Part shown: positions 18,660 to 33,371 of the stretch, one piece after another
How positions within the stretch are numbered: position 1 is the stretch's first letter
How the letters are laid out: the number at the start of each line of letters is the position of its first letter
Source of the DNA: CAYNLY01 sp964398225
GTDB lineage: Bacteria; Pseudomonadota; Zetaproteobacteria; Mariprofundales; Mariprofundaceae
DNA: 35,606 nucleotides
Assembly (NCBI GenBank): GCA_964398225.1
Contig: CAYNLY010000011.1
Span: 1 to 35,606 of the forward strand
Direction: 5' to 3'
Notes under the pieces: model-generated
What the model saw: only the letters and a program-made list of their open reading frames with translations
Databases searched by the model: none
What the model was told of the DNA's origin: nothing
Position numbers and translations under genes: made by a program

Positions 18660-19817
18660 GTGATCAAGCAGTATCTTCTTTCTCCAGGGCCTACGGCCGT
18701 TCCCGAGCGCGTGCTGTTGCGCATGGCGCATCCGATGATCCACCACCGCACGCCCCAGTTTTCGGCGATCTTCCGCGAAACGAAGGCGATGCTCGAGCAG
18801 GTCTTCCAGACCGAAAACGATGCCCTGATGCTCGCTTCCAGCGGCTCCGGCGCGATGGAAGCGGCGGTGACGAACCTCTGCTCGCCGGGCGATACGATCA
18901 TCTACGTCAACGGCGGCAAGTTCGGCGAGCGCTGGGGGAAGATCGCCGAGCGGCACGGCGTGAACGCGGTCGAGATCCGCGTGGACTGGGGCAAGGCCGT
19001 GGATCCGGCCGAGGTGCGCGCGGCGCTCGAGAAGCATCCCGAGGCGCGCGGCGTGTTCGTGCAGGCCTCCGAGACCTCGACGACGACCGAGCATCCGGTG
19101 CGCGAGATCGCCGAAATCACCCGCGATCTGCCCGAGTGCGTGACCGTCGTCGATGCGATCACCGCGCTCGGCGTGATCGATATGCCGATGGATGCCTGGG
19201 GGCTCGACGTCGTTGTCTCCGGCTCGCAGAAGGCGTTCATGCTGCCGCCGGGGCTTGCGATGATCGCGCTTTCCGACAAGGCGTGGAGGCTCGTGGAGAA
19301 GGCGACGTGCCCGCGCTTCTACTTTGACCTCGCTACCGAGCGGAAGAATCAGCGGAAGGGCAAGGACACGACCGCCTGGACGCCGGCCGCCTCGCTGATC
19401 ATCGGGCTCAACGAAGTGCTCAAGATGATGTTCGAGGAGGGGCTGGAAAACCTGTATGCCCGGCATACGCTGCTTGCGGAGGCGACCCGCGCGGGGGTTG
19501 AGGCTCTGGGGCTCAAGCTCGTGTCCGAGCGGCCGGCAACCTCGGCCACCGGCGCCTACGTTCCGGAGGGCATCGACGGCGGGGCCTTCGTCAAGTACCT
19601 GCGCGATACGATGGGCGTCACCTTCGCCGGCGGCCAGGAGCACCTGAAGGGGCGGATCTTCCGGATCGCGCACCTGGGCTACTACGACGTCTTCGACATC
19701 ACGACCGCGCTTGCGGCCGTGGAAATCGCGCTCGAGCGCTTCGGTCATCCGGTCGAGATGGGCCGGGGCGTGGCCGCGGCCCAGAAGGTGCTGACGCGAC
19801 GCTTCCCGAAGGCCTAG
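18660..19817 (+). CDS. Class V aminotransferase (probable phosphoserine or alanine/serine-glyoxylate aminotransferase)
   Basis: A fold-type I PLP enzyme of 385 residues. The start MIKQYLLSPGPTAVPERVL is typical of the alanine-glyoxylate/serine-glyoxylate aminotransferase subgroup. Other marks are SGSGAMEAAVTNL (PLP phosphate contact), VVDAITALGV, and the PLP lysine in VSGSQKAFMLPPG (Lys 191). GTG 18660 is chosen because GGAG is 9 bases upstream and the resulting N-terminus matches the family; earlier in-frame starts (ATG 18624 and others) would fall in the leader. The gene lies directly before serA with a 5-base gap, so the likely role is conversion of 3-phosphohydroxypyruvate to phosphoserine in place of classical SerC. 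A glyoxylate-linked role is the alternative. Confidence 0.88.
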   Translation: MIKQYLLSPGPTAVPERVLLRMAHPMIHHRTPQFSAIFRETKAMLEQVFQTENDALMLASSGSGAMEAAVTNLCSPGDTIIYVNGGKFGERWGKIAERHGVNAVEIRVDWGKAVDPAEVRAALEKHPEARGVFVQASETSTTTEHPVREIAEITRDLPECVTVVDAITALGVIDMPMDAWGLDVVVSGSQKAFMLPPGLAMIALSDKAWRLVEKATCPRFYFDLATERKNQRKGKDTTAWTPAASLIIGLNEVLKMMFEEGLENLYARHTLLAEATRAGVEALGLKLVSERPATSATGAYVPEGIDGGAFVKYLRDTMGVTFAGGQEHLKGRIFRIAHLGYYDVFDITTALAAVEIALERFGHPVEMGRGVAAAQKVLTRRFPKA

Positions 19818-19822
19818 TTGCG

Positions 19823-21409
19823 ATGCCCCGTGTCTGGATTGCCGATGCGATGAGCAAGCGGGCCGTCGAGGTGCTGCGCGCGCGCGGCATCGAGGTGGAC
19901 TACCGGCCCGGCCTTTCGGACGAGGAAAAGCTTGCGATCGCAGGCGACTACGACGGCATCGCGGTGCGCTCGGCCACGAAGCTTTCCGGAGCTCTGCTAG
20001 CGGCCGCAACGAAATGCCGGGTGATCGGCCGGGCCGGCATCGGCGTGGACAACATCGACGTCGAGGAGTGTTCCCGGCGCGGCATCGTCGTGATGAACAC
20101 GCCCACCGGCAACACGATCACGACCGCCGAGCTTGCGATCGCGCACATCGTCTCGGCCGCCCGGATGATTCCTCAGGCCAATGCCTCGACGAAGGCGGGC
20201 AAGTGGGAGAAGTCGCGCTTCATGGGCAAGGAGCTCACGGGCAAGACCGCGGGCGTGATCGGCGCCGGCAACATCGGGGCGATCGTCTGCGACCGGCTGC
20301 GCGGCCTGCACATGAAGGTGCTCGTCTACGATCCGTTCATCTCCGACGAGCGCGCCCGGCAGATGGGCGTGGAGAAGGTGGGCAGCATCGAGGAACTGGC
20401 CGAGCGGGTCGATGTGCTGACGATTCATGTGCCGCTTCTGGAGAGCACGCGCAACCTGATCGATGCGCGGATTCTGAAGCGGATGAAAAAGGGCGCGATT
20501 CTCGTCAATTGCGCGCGCGGCGGCATCGTCGACGAGCAGGCGCTTTATGAGGCCTGCGCGTCCGGGCATCTGTTCGCGGCGGCCCTCGACGTGTTCGCCG
20601 AAGAGCCCGCGCGCGAACATCCCCTGTTCGGGCTCGACAACGTGATCTGCACGCCGCACATCGGCGCTTCCACCGAGGAGGCCCAGGAAAACGTTGCGGT
20701 GCAGGTGGCCGAACAGATGGCCGACTACCTGCTGCGCGGCATCGTGCGCAACGCGGTCAACATGCCTTCGCTGTCCGAGGAGGAGCAGCGGGAGCTTGCG
20801 CCGTACATGACGCTGGCCGAGCGGATGGGTCGCTTCCTGGGCCAGACGATGCGCCCGGGCTACAGCCGCGTCCGGATCGCGTTCGAGGGGCATGCGGCGA
20901 CGGTCAACCGCAAGCCTCTGGTCAACGGCATCCTCGTAGGCCTTCTGTCCGGAAGCATGGAGGAGGTCAATCCGGTCAACGCCGGCGTGCTTGCGCGCGA
21001 ACGCGGGATCGCCGTGGTCGAGGAGGCGAGCGAGGATGCGGGCAACTTCAGCACGCTGATCCGGCTCGAGGTTGAGGGCGACGAGGGAACGCGCTGCGTT
21101 TCGGGCACGCTGTTCGACCGCAAGCGCCCGCGGCTGGTGAGCTTCGATACCTGCGAGGTCGAGGTGGCGCCGGCCGGCAACATCATTTTCATCCAGAACG
21201 AGGACCGTCCGGGCGTGATCGCCGCGATCGGAAAAATCCTCGCCGATGCGAACATCAACATCGCCGATTTCCGGCTCGGCCGGCGCGAGGATACGAAGAA
21301 CGCGGTTGCGCTCATCCATGTGGATACACCGCCAAGCCCCGAGGTGCTGGATCGTCTGGCTGCGCTGCCGAACATGATCATGGTCCGCTACGCGGAGCTC
21401 GGCGAGTGA
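19823..21409 (+). CDS. serA: D-3-phosphoglycerate dehydrogenase, long form
   Basis: SerA oxidises 3-phosphoglycerate to 3-phosphohydroxypyruvate, the first step of serine synthesis. At 528 residues it is the long form with substrate-binding and NAD domains, an intervening (allosteric substrate binding) domain and a C-terminal ACT domain. Visible are RAGIGVDNID, the Rossmann motif GVIGAGNIGAIV (about residues 144-155), catalytic Arg in NCARGGIVDEQAL, Glu region and His in TPHIGASTEEAQENV, and the ACT start NEDRPGVIAAIGKILADANINIADF (about 455-480). The ACT domain suggests feedback inhibition by serine. ATG 19823 starts 5 bases after the aminotransferase stop. The stop shares GTGA with hisZ. 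Length and domain order match bacterial and mycobacterial long forms. Confidence 0.97.
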   Translation: MPRVWIADAMSKRAVEVLRARGIEVDYRPGLSDEEKLAIAGDYDGIAVRSATKLSGALLAAATKCRVIGRAGIGVDNIDVEECSRRGIVVMNTPTGNTITTAELAIAHIVSAARMIPQANASTKAGKWEKSRFMGKELTGKTAGVIGAGNIGAIVCDRLRGLHMKVLVYDPFISDERARQMGVEKVGSIEELAERVDVLTIHVPLLESTRNLIDARILKRMKKGAILVNCARGGIVDEQALYEACASGHLFAAALDVFAEEPAREHPLFGLDNVICTPHIGASTEEAQENVAVQVAEQMADYLLRGIVRNAVNMPSLSEEEQRELAPYMTLAERMGRFLGQTMRPGYSRVRIAFEGHAATVNRKPLVNGILVGLLSGSMEEVNPVNAGVLARERGIAVVEEASEDAGNFSTLIRLEVEGDEGTRCVSGTLFDRKRPRLVSFDTCEVEVAPAGNIIFIQNEDRPGVIAAIGKILADANINIADFRLGRREDTKNAVALIHVDTPPSPEVLDRLAALPNMIMVRYAELGE

Positions 21410-22392
21410 AGGATTACCGGCCGATTCCCGGTGTCGACGATGCCTTCGGTGCGCGCGCGAAGGCTTTGCGCGAGCTTCAGGGCCTGCTTGCCGGGCTTTT
21501 CGAACAGGCAGGCTTCGAGGAAGTGATTCCGCCGATCGTCGAACGTCCCCAGTCCCTGAACTCGGGGGCCGGGCGTTTTCTTGCCGATCAGACCCTGGTG
21601 TTTTCCGATCCTGCGGATGCGGGGCTGCTCGCGATCCGTCCGGACATGACCCCGCAGGTGGCGCGCATTGCGGCCACCCGTCTGCTCGATGCCGACGAGC
21701 TCAGGCTGTATTACTCGGGGCCGGTCATGCTCGCCCGTCCCGAGGGCGCGGGCGGAAGCCGCGAGCTCTGGCAGATGGGCGTCGAATGCCTGGGCGTGCC
21801 CGGCGAGGAGGGCGATGCGCAGGTGATCGAGCTCGCCGCGCGGAGCATGATCGAGGCGGGGCTGAACGAACCCGTGATCGTGCTCGGCCACATTGGCCTC
21901 GTGCGCGCGCTTGCGGCGGGCGCCCGCGCGCCGCTCGAGCAGTGGGTGGCGGTGCTTGGCCGGCGTTCGCCGGACGATCTCGAGACCATGCTGCAGGCCG
22001 AACCGGAACTGGACGCCGCCTGCGCCGAAGCGCTCCGCCGGATGGCATCGGGACGTGCCGATTTCGACTGGCTGGACGAACAGAGCGAGCGCATCGGCGG
22101 AGCGTTTGCGATCGCTGCGTCCGAGCTCATTTCGCTTGCCCGTCGGCTTAAGGGAACGCTGCCCGCAGGGGTGGAGCTGCATGTCGATGCGGGCGTTGTG
22201 CCGCGCTACCTGTACCACAGCGGCGCGGTGTTTCAGGGCTTTGCCTGCGGGTGCGCGCGCATCCTCCTGCATGGCGGGCGCTACGACGCGATGATGGCGG
22301 CCCACGGGCGCGACATGCCGGCAACCGGCTTTTCCTGCGATCTCTGGACCTGGATCGACGCCCTGGGTCATACGGCGTCGGTCGGGAGGTAG
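21406..22392 (+). CDS. hisZ: ATP phosphoribosyltransferase regulatory subunit
   Basis: HisZ is a catalytically dead paralogue of histidyl-tRNA synthetase that forms a hetero-octamer with the short HisG and makes the first histidine enzyme active and feedback-controlled. The 328-residue protein shows class II synthetase features: GFEEVIPPIVERPQSL, DQTLVFSDPADAGLLAIRPDMTPQVARIA (motif 2-like), and QMGVECLGVPGEEGDAQVIELA; it lacks the anticodon-binding domain. The GTG start at 21406 overlaps the serA TGA. purA follows after 3 bases, the usual hisZ-purA arrangement of many beta- and gammaproteobacteria; the hflX-hflK-hflC genes often found in front are replaced here by the serine genes. HisG is not in the window. 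Confidence 0.95.
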   Translation: MKDYRPIPGVDDAFGARAKALRELQGLLAGLFEQAGFEEVIPPIVERPQSLNSGAGRFLADQTLVFSDPADAGLLAIRPDMTPQVARIAATRLLDADELRLYYSGPVMLARPEGAGGSRELWQMGVECLGVPGEEGDAQVIELAARSMIEAGLNEPVIVLGHIGLVRALAAGARAPLEQWVAVLGRRSPDDLETMLQAEPELDAACAEALRRMASGRADFDWLDEQSERIGGAFAIAASELISLARRLKGTLPAGVELHVDAGVVPRYLYHSGAVFQGFACGCARILLHGGRYDAMMAAHGRDMPATGFSCDLWTWIDALGHTASVGR

Positions 22393-22395
22393 TGG

Positions 22396-23688
22396 ATGAA
22401 AAACACCGTGGCCGTGGGCATTCAGTGGGGCGACGAGGGCAAGGGAAAGATCGTCGATCTACTCGCACCCGAGGCGGACATCGTCGCCCGCTTCCAGGGC
22501 GGACCCAACGCCGGGCATACGTTGGTCATCGGCGGGCGCAAGACGGTGCTGCACCTCGTGCCCTCCGGCATCCTGCACGAGGGCAAGCTGTGCGTGATCG
22601 GCAACGGTGCCGTGGTGGCGCCGGAGACGCTGGTCGAGGAGATGGACATGCTGCTCGCCGCCGGCGTGCCGGTCGCCGAGCGGCTGCGGATCTCGGACCG
22701 CGCCCAGCTGATCCTGCCCTATCACCGGGCGCTGGATGCGGCGCGCGAGGCCGCCGCGGGCAAGGGCAGAATCGGCACGACCGGGCGCGGCATCGGGCCC
22801 GCCTACGAGGACAAGACGGCCCGGCGCGGAATCCGTCTGATCGATCTCGAGACGGATGAGCTCGAGCGCAAGGTCGCCGAGAACCTGGACTGGGTGAACT
22901 TCCTGCTCACCGAGCGCTTCCATGCCGAGCCCGTCGACCGCGCCGAGGTCGATGCGGCGCTGGAGCTTGCTCGTCTGCGGCTGCTGCCGCTGATGACCGA
23001 CGTTGCCGTGCTTCTGCACGAGCGGCATCGGGCCGGCGCCAAGATGCTGTTCGAGGGCGCGCAGGGCGCGATGCTCGACGTGGATCACGGCACCTATCCG
23101 TTCGTGACCAGCTCGAACACGATCACCGGCGGCGCGCTGACCGGCCTCGGGATTGGCCCGGCGCTGATCGAGGAGGTGCTGGGCATCGTCAAGGCCTACA
23201 CGACGCGGGTGGGGGCGGGGCCCTTTCCCACCGAGCTCTACGACGGCCGGGACAAACTGGACGAGGCGGGAAGGCACATGGCCGAGCGCGGCCAGGAGTT
23301 CGGCTCGACCACCGGGCGGCCGAGGCGGACCGGATGGTTCGATGCGGTTGTCGTGCGCCACGCGGTGCGGATCGGCGGAGTGACGGGGCTGGCCGTCACC
23401 AAGCTGGACGTGCTCGACGGCCTGCCCGAGGTGCGGATCTGCGTCGGCTACGAGCTGGACGGCGAGCGGCTGGACCGCGTGCCCGCCCATGCCGGCATGC
23501 TGGATCGCGTCCGGCCGGTCTACGAAACCCTGCCCGGATGGCAGGCCTCGACGTTCGCGGCAACCAGCCTCGATCAGCTTCCGCGGGAGGCCCGGGCGTT
23601 GCTGGACCGGATCGAGGAGGTCTGCGAATGTCCGATCCGGCTCCTGTCCACGGGGCCCGATCGCGAGCATGTGATCCGGCTGTCCTGA
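22396..23688 (+). CDS. purA: Adenylosuccinate synthetase
   Basis: PurA makes adenylosuccinate from IMP, aspartate and GTP, the first committed step to AMP. The 430-residue protein has the GTP-binding P-loop GIQWGDEGKGKI (residues 8-19), the IMP loop and catalytic His in GGPNAGHTLV, the GTTGRGIGPAYEDKTAR segment, GAQGAMLDVDHGTYPFVTSSN, and the late GSTTGRPRRTGWFD. Length equals the bacterial norm (about 430). ATG 22396 lies 3 bases after hisZ. The TGA stop overlaps the next ATG by one base (TGATG). Confidence 0.98.
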   Translation: MKNTVAVGIQWGDEGKGKIVDLLAPEADIVARFQGGPNAGHTLVIGGRKTVLHLVPSGILHEGKLCVIGNGAVVAPETLVEEMDMLLAAGVPVAERLRISDRAQLILPYHRALDAAREAAAGKGRIGTTGRGIGPAYEDKTARRGIRLIDLETDELERKVAENLDWVNFLLTERFHAEPVDRAEVDAALELARLRLLPLMTDVAVLLHERHRAGAKMLFEGAQGAMLDVDHGTYPFVTSSNTITGGALTGLGIGPALIEEVLGIVKAYTTRVGAGPFPTELYDGRDKLDEAGRHMAERGQEFGSTTGRPRRTGWFDAVVVRHAVRIGGVTGLAVTKLDVLDGLPEVRICVGYELDGERLDRVPAHAGMLDRVRPVYETLPGWQASTFAATSLDQLPREARALLDRIEEVCECPIRLLSTGPDREHVIRLS

Positions 23689-24881
23689 TGGCGGCTGCGG
23701 GCGTGCCAAACTTCGCGTTTGCGGCCACGCCGCACATCCATTTCGGTTCCGGCGCGCGTGCCCGGCTTCCCGGCATTCTGGATGGCTACGGGCGCAAGGT
23801 GCTTCTGGTTTCGGGCCATCGTTCCCTGCAGGACAATCCGCCCGCGCGGGCGCTGATCGAGGAAATCGAGCGGGAGTTTGAGCTTGCCCGCGTGCAGGTC
23901 CGGGGCGAGCCGTCGCCGGAGCTTGTCGATGCCGCGGTGGCCGAGCATCGCGCCTGGAATCCCGACGTCGTGCTCGCCATCGGCGGCGGGAGCGCGGTCG
24001 ATGCGGGCAAGGCGATCGCGGGGCTCATTCGCATCGGCGACTCGGTGATGGAATATCTGGAAGGGGTCGGCCGGGGCAAGGCCTATCGGGGGCCTTCCGC
24101 GCCGTTCGTTGCGGTGCCGACGACGGCGGGAACGGGCGGCGAGACGAGCAAGAACGCGGTGCTCTCCCGCATCGGACCGGACGGGTTCAAGAAATCCTTC
24201 CGGCACGAGCGGCTGGTGGCACGCCATGTGGTGGTCGATCCGGAGCTTACGCTGAGCTGCCCGCCGCATGTGACCGCCGCCTGCGGCATGGACGCGCTGA
24301 CGCAGCTCATCGAATCCTATGCCTCGTGCAAGGCCACTCCGATGACCGACGCGCTGGCCGAAAGCGGCCTGAGGCGCGCCGGTGCCGGCCTGGTTGCCGC
24401 GTTCGAAAACGGCGGGGATCTCGCGGCCCGGGAAGCGATGCACTATGCCTCGATGATTTCGGGGCTTACGCTGGCCAATGCGGGTCTGGGCTCGGTGCAC
24501 GGTCTTGCCTCGCCGATCGGCGCCTTTTTCCCGATGCCGCACGGCGAGGTGTGCGGCACGCTTGTCGCCGAGGCCGTGCGCGTGAATCTGGAGGCGATCC
24601 GCGCCCGGGATCCCGGGAATCCGGCCCGCGCGAAATACGCGCACATCGGCCGGATGCTTTCCGGCCGCACGGAGCTGTCCGGGGACGAGGCCGCCGACCA
24701 GCTCGTCGAGCTGCTGGCCTCATGGGTGGAGCGGCTGAAGATGCCGCGGCTTTCCGACTACGGGGTCACCCGCGCCGATGTTCCCCGGATCATCGCGAAC
24801 ATCAGCGGCGGCAGCATGAGCGGCAATCCGATCGTGCTTGCCGAGGAGGAGATCCGCCGCCTGATCGAGTCGCGGCTTTAG
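23688..24881 (+). CDS. Iron-containing-type alcohol dehydrogenase
   Basis: A 397-residue group III (PF00465) dehydrogenase that would interconvert an alcohol and an aldehyde or ketone with NAD(P). Visible are the nucleotide-binding GGGSAVDAGKAIAG (about 99-112), PTTAGTGGETSKNAV (144-158), the metal Asp in GMDALTQLIES (Asp 202), His 271 in GSVHGLASPIGAF and His 285 in MPHGEVCG. The usual second ligand, a His four residues after the Asp (DALTH), is Gln 206 here, so metal choice or affinity may differ. The ATG overlaps the purA TGA by one base, suggesting co-translation with purA. The stop overlaps that of pgsA on the other strand by four bases. The substrate is unknown. Confidence 0.9.
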   Translation: MAAAGVPNFAFAATPHIHFGSGARARLPGILDGYGRKVLLVSGHRSLQDNPPARALIEEIEREFELARVQVRGEPSPELVDAAVAEHRAWNPDVVLAIGGGSAVDAGKAIAGLIRIGDSVMEYLEGVGRGKAYRGPSAPFVAVPTTAGTGGETSKNAVLSRIGPDGFKKSFRHERLVARHVVVDPELTLSCPPHVTAACGMDALTQLIESYASCKATPMTDALAESGLRRAGAGLVAAFENGGDLAAREAMHYASMISGLTLANAGLGSVHGLASPIGAFFPMPHGEVCGTLVAEAVRVNLEAIRARDPGNPARAKYAHIGRMLSGRTELSGDEAADQLVELLASWVERLKMPRLSDYGVTRADVPRIIANISGGSMSGNPIVLAEEEIRRLIESRL

Positions 24882-25486
24882 GCCGTTTTTCCGCGTTCGG
24901 CCGCCGCCTTGGTGGCGTCGCTTTCCGCGCCTTGGTGTCGCAGGCCTCCGATCAGCTCGTTGCGTGAGGCGGCCAGATAGTCGTAGGCGGACCACAGCGT
25001 GAGCGCGGCCGCAATCCAGAGCGCAATCAATCCCGCGAGGTGGATGTCGATGCCGGCGATCGGCATGTGCCACAGCAGCATCACGATTGCGGCCATCTGC
25101 ATCGTCGTCTTCAGCTTGCCGAGCATCGAGACCCGGACGAGCGACGCCTTCTCCGCAAGCCACTCGCGCAGCGCGCTGATCGTGATTTCCCGACCGATGA
25201 TGATGATGGCGAGGATCCCCGGGATGCGTTCGGCTTCGACCAGAAGCACGAGCGCGGTGGCCACGAGCAGCTTGTCGGCCACCGGATCGAGAAAGCGGCC
25301 GAACTCGGTTTCCTCGTTGCGGGAGCGGGCAAGATATCCGTCGAACCAGTCGGTCAGCGAGGCTAGCAGGAAGATCGCGGCGCTCAGCAGATGACCGGTG
25401 GCGCCCGGAAGGTAGAAGGCGACGATGAGCAGCGGAATGACCGCCAGGCGAAGCAGCGTCAACCGGTTCGACATCGTCCAGGTCAT
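24878..25486 (-). CDS. pgsA: CDP-diacylglycerol-glycerol-3-phosphate 3-phosphatidyltransferase
   Basis: PgsA makes phosphatidylglycerol phosphate, the committed step to anionic phospholipids, in the inner membrane. The 202-residue protein has the CDP-alcohol phosphotransferase motif with Asp 46, Asp 49-Gly 50, Ala 53-Arg 54, Gly 63, Asp 67 and Asp 71 in the expected spacing, and several hydrophobic helices (about 11-28, 33-47, 72-86, 88-104, 125-140, 145-170). The start chosen is ATG at 25486 (MTWTMSNRLTLLRL); an ATG at 25474 (MSNRLTLL) is equally possible. The open frame continues upstream but is not protein-like. uvrC, a common upstream partner in gammaproteobacteria, is absent. The stop overlaps the alcohol dehydrogenase stop on the opposite strand. 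Confidence 0.95.
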   Translation of the reverse strand: MTWTMSNRLTLLRLAVIPLLIVAFYLPGATGHLLSAAIFLLASLTDWFDGYLARSRNEETEFGRFLDPVADKLLVATALVLLVEAERIPGILAIIIIGREITISALREWLAEKASLVRVSMLGKLKTTMQMAAIVMLLWHMPIAGIDIHLAGLIALWIAAALTLWSAYDYLAASRNELIGGLRHQGAESDATKAAAERGKTA

Positions 25487-25813
25487 GATGCCCAAGTATG
25501 ACGGCGGACAGGCTCGGGACAAGCGCGATCTCCAGGGGGTGGGAGGGGCTTTCCCGGGCCGGATCGGCGAAACCTTTTGCGTGCCAAGGACTTCCGCGAT
25601 CGTTCCACATCTTCTGTGGAAAACCGTGTGGACAAAAGGGCCGGAAGTTTGAAGCCGCGCGCCCTTCAGCGGGCTCACCCATCTGTGCTCATTTTTTAGG
25701 CATGGAAGAAAATCAAGAAAAATCGATGAGTTGCAACTTATTTCCGAAGTAGTTTATCGCTTCGTCGGCGCAAGATGAAAAAAGATTCATCGAGCCCGCG
25801 CGTGGTGGATAAA
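25487..25813. other. Intergenic region with AT-rich tract and DnaA-box-like words
   Basis: This 327-base gap between pgsA and trmL holds no convincing gene. Its right half (about 25684-25770) is markedly AT-rich for the window, with runs such as ATTTTTTAG and AGAAAATCAAGAAAAATC. Three words on the minus strand resemble the DnaA box TTATCCACA: TTTTCCACA (25615-25623), TTGTCCACA (25627-25635) and TTATCCACC (25804-25812). A 16-codon and a 25-codon reading frame exist but have no supporting signals. The stretch should contain the promoter of pgsA on the minus strand, but I cannot pick one reliably. Confidence 0.45.
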
Positions 25814-26320
25814 TCACATCAAGCGCGCGTGATTCAGCTGCCGGAGCGCCTCGTAAACCGCGACGGCCACGGCCGAGCTCAGGTTCAGCGAGCGGACCGG
25901 GGCATCGGCGCGCATCGGGATGCGCACGGGCGTGATCGGGGGCTCCTTCTCGCCCAGGATCTCGGGCGGAAGACCCTCCGTTTCCGGGCCGAAGATCAGC
26001 ACGTCGTCCGGCCGGAACCGGATGTCCCACAGGCTCCGTTCGGCTTTCGTCGTGAACGCGTAGCGGCTGACACGCGGGAGGCGGCTGCTTGCCTGCGCCC
26101 AGTTTTCGTGCTCCTCGACGCGCAGGTAGGGCCAGTAGTCGAGTCCGGCCCTGCGAAGATGCCGGTCGTCGAGGGAAAAGCCCAAGGGGTGCACGAGGTG
26201 CAGCCGCGCGCCGGTGCAGGCGCAAAGGCGGGCGACGTTCCCCGTGTTGGGCGGAATCCGGGGGCTTACGAGCACGACGTGCAAGGCTGCCACGAGGCCC
26301 TCGATCCGCGACGGGCTCAC
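25814..26320 (-). CDS. trmL: tRNA (cytidine/uridine-34 2'-O)-methyltransferase
   Basis: TrmL methylates the ribose of the wobble base of tRNA-Leu isoacceptors with SAM. The 168-residue protein is a minimal SPOUT (SpoU) methyltransferase with no extra RNA-binding domain. Motif 1 is seen in PRIPPNTGNVARLCACTG, followed by LVHPLGFSLDDRHLRRAGLDYWP, motif 2 LIFGPETEGLP and motif 3 VRSLNLSSAVAVAVYEALRQL, the knot. The start is GTG 26320 with GAAGG six bases upstream; a GTG nine codons in would remove a non-conserved N-terminal stretch and is possible. It lies 16 bases after gltD, so it is probably the last gene of the gltBD transcript. Confidence 0.94.
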   Translation of the reverse strand: MSPSRIEGLVAALHVVLVSPRIPPNTGNVARLCACTGARLHLVHPLGFSLDDRHLRRAGLDYWPYLRVEEHENWAQASSRLPRVSRYAFTTKAERSLWDIRFRPDDVLIFGPETEGLPPEILGEKEPPITPVRIPMRADAPVRSLNLSSAVAVAVYEALRQLNHARLM

Positions 26321-26336
26321 GGCGCGCCTTCGATGC

Positions 26337-32454
<6,118 letters not shown>

Positions 32455-32579
32455 GTCGTTACCTCTCATCCAGCATCTAGCGAACCGCAGGCGGGCACCG
32501 CCGGAAACCGGGGGAGCCGCCAAAAAGGGTCGCGCAATCTAGCCGAAAAAGGCGCGCCGCTCCAGCCTCCGGCGGGGCC

Positions 32580-33371
32580 TCAGCGTGGGCGCAGATTTGC
32601 GGCGAGCAGCCTGAGCGCAAGTGGGCGCGGCACCAGGCGCTGGAGCGGGTGCAGCAGGCGGTGGCGAAAACCGGGGACGACGAAGCCGCCGCCCGCATCG
32701 AGCGCGGCAAGGGCCGCCCGGATGACGGTCTCGGACGGGGCCCGGAAGAAGGCGCCGTGCCCCGATTCGGGCATGCCCGAGACGTCGCGGAATCCGGTGG
32801 GCGAGGGCCCGGGTGCGAGCGTGACCACGCGCATCCTGCCGCGGAGCTCCTCGCGGATCGCTTCACTCCAGGCGGTCAGGCCCGCCTTTGCGGCCGAATA
32901 GGTGCTCATGTAGGGGAGCGGGGCTTCGCCCGCGAGCGAGGAAACGTTGATGATGAACGGGGTCTCGCCCCGTCTGCGGCGCTCAAGAAGCTGCGGCAGC
33001 AGCCGCGCCGTCAGCGCCACCGGCGCGCGCAAATCGGCATCGAGCACCGCACACTGGGCATCCGGATCGAGGCGCTCGAAGGCGCCCCAGAGCCCGAAGC
33101 CCGCATTGTTGACAAGACCCGCGAGCGGCAGCGCGGCCGCTTCGCGGGCGAGTGTTTCCACGCCTGCATCGCTTGCCAGGTCGGCCAGGACGACTCGCGT
33201 GGGAATCCCGGCGGGGAGCGAGGCGGCGAGCTGTTCGAGCCTGTCCCGGCGCCGCCCGTGAAGGAGAAGGGCATAGCCACGGAGGGCAAGCTGCTCGGCA
33301 AAGAGCCGGCCGAAGCCGCCCGAGGCACCGGTGATCAGAACCCAGGCGGGGTCGCTCCGTTCGTGGCTCAT
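32580..33371 (-). CDS. Short-chain dehydrogenase/reductase (SDR) family oxidoreductase
   Basis: A 263-residue classical SDR that would use NAD(P)H. Cofactor motif TGASGGFG is at 14-21, the NNAG structural motif at 88-91, and the catalytic Ser (SS at 144-145), Tyr 158 and Lys 162 (YSAAK) are all present. The Arg-Arg after the second strand (GRRRDRL) favours NADPH. The C-terminus is basic with FRHRLLHPLQRLVPRPLALRLL, perhaps a membrane-associating helix. ATG 33371 overlaps the stop of the upstream PHP-family gene (ATGA), so the two are translationally coupled. Substrate unknown. The gap to gltB (125 bases) shows no strong terminator, only a CCTTTTT run after a GC-rich stretch. Confidence 0.9.
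   Translation of the reverse strand: MSHERSDPAWVLITGASGGFGRLFAEQLALRGYALLLHGRRRDRLEQLAASLPAGIPTRVVLADLASDAGVETLAREAAALPLAGLVNNAGFGLWGAFERLDPDAQCAVLDADLRAPVALTARLLPQLLERRRRGETPFIINVSSLAGEAPLPYMSTYSAAKAGLTAWSEAIREELRGRMRVVTLAPGPSPTGFRDVSGMPESGHGAFFRAPSETVIRAALAALDAGGGFVVPGFRHRLLHPLQRLVPRPLALRLLAANLRPR

Noticed and set aside
25700..25752. A 16-codon reading frame starting at an ATG in the AT-rich gap
   Set aside because: It has no Shine-Dalgarno site or family resemblance, and the length is expected by chance.
32520..32580. Possible terminator between the SDR gene and gltB on the minus strand
   Set aside because: A CCTTTTT run follows a GC-rich palindrome GGCGCGCC, but no stable stem with a loop of usual size can be drawn.
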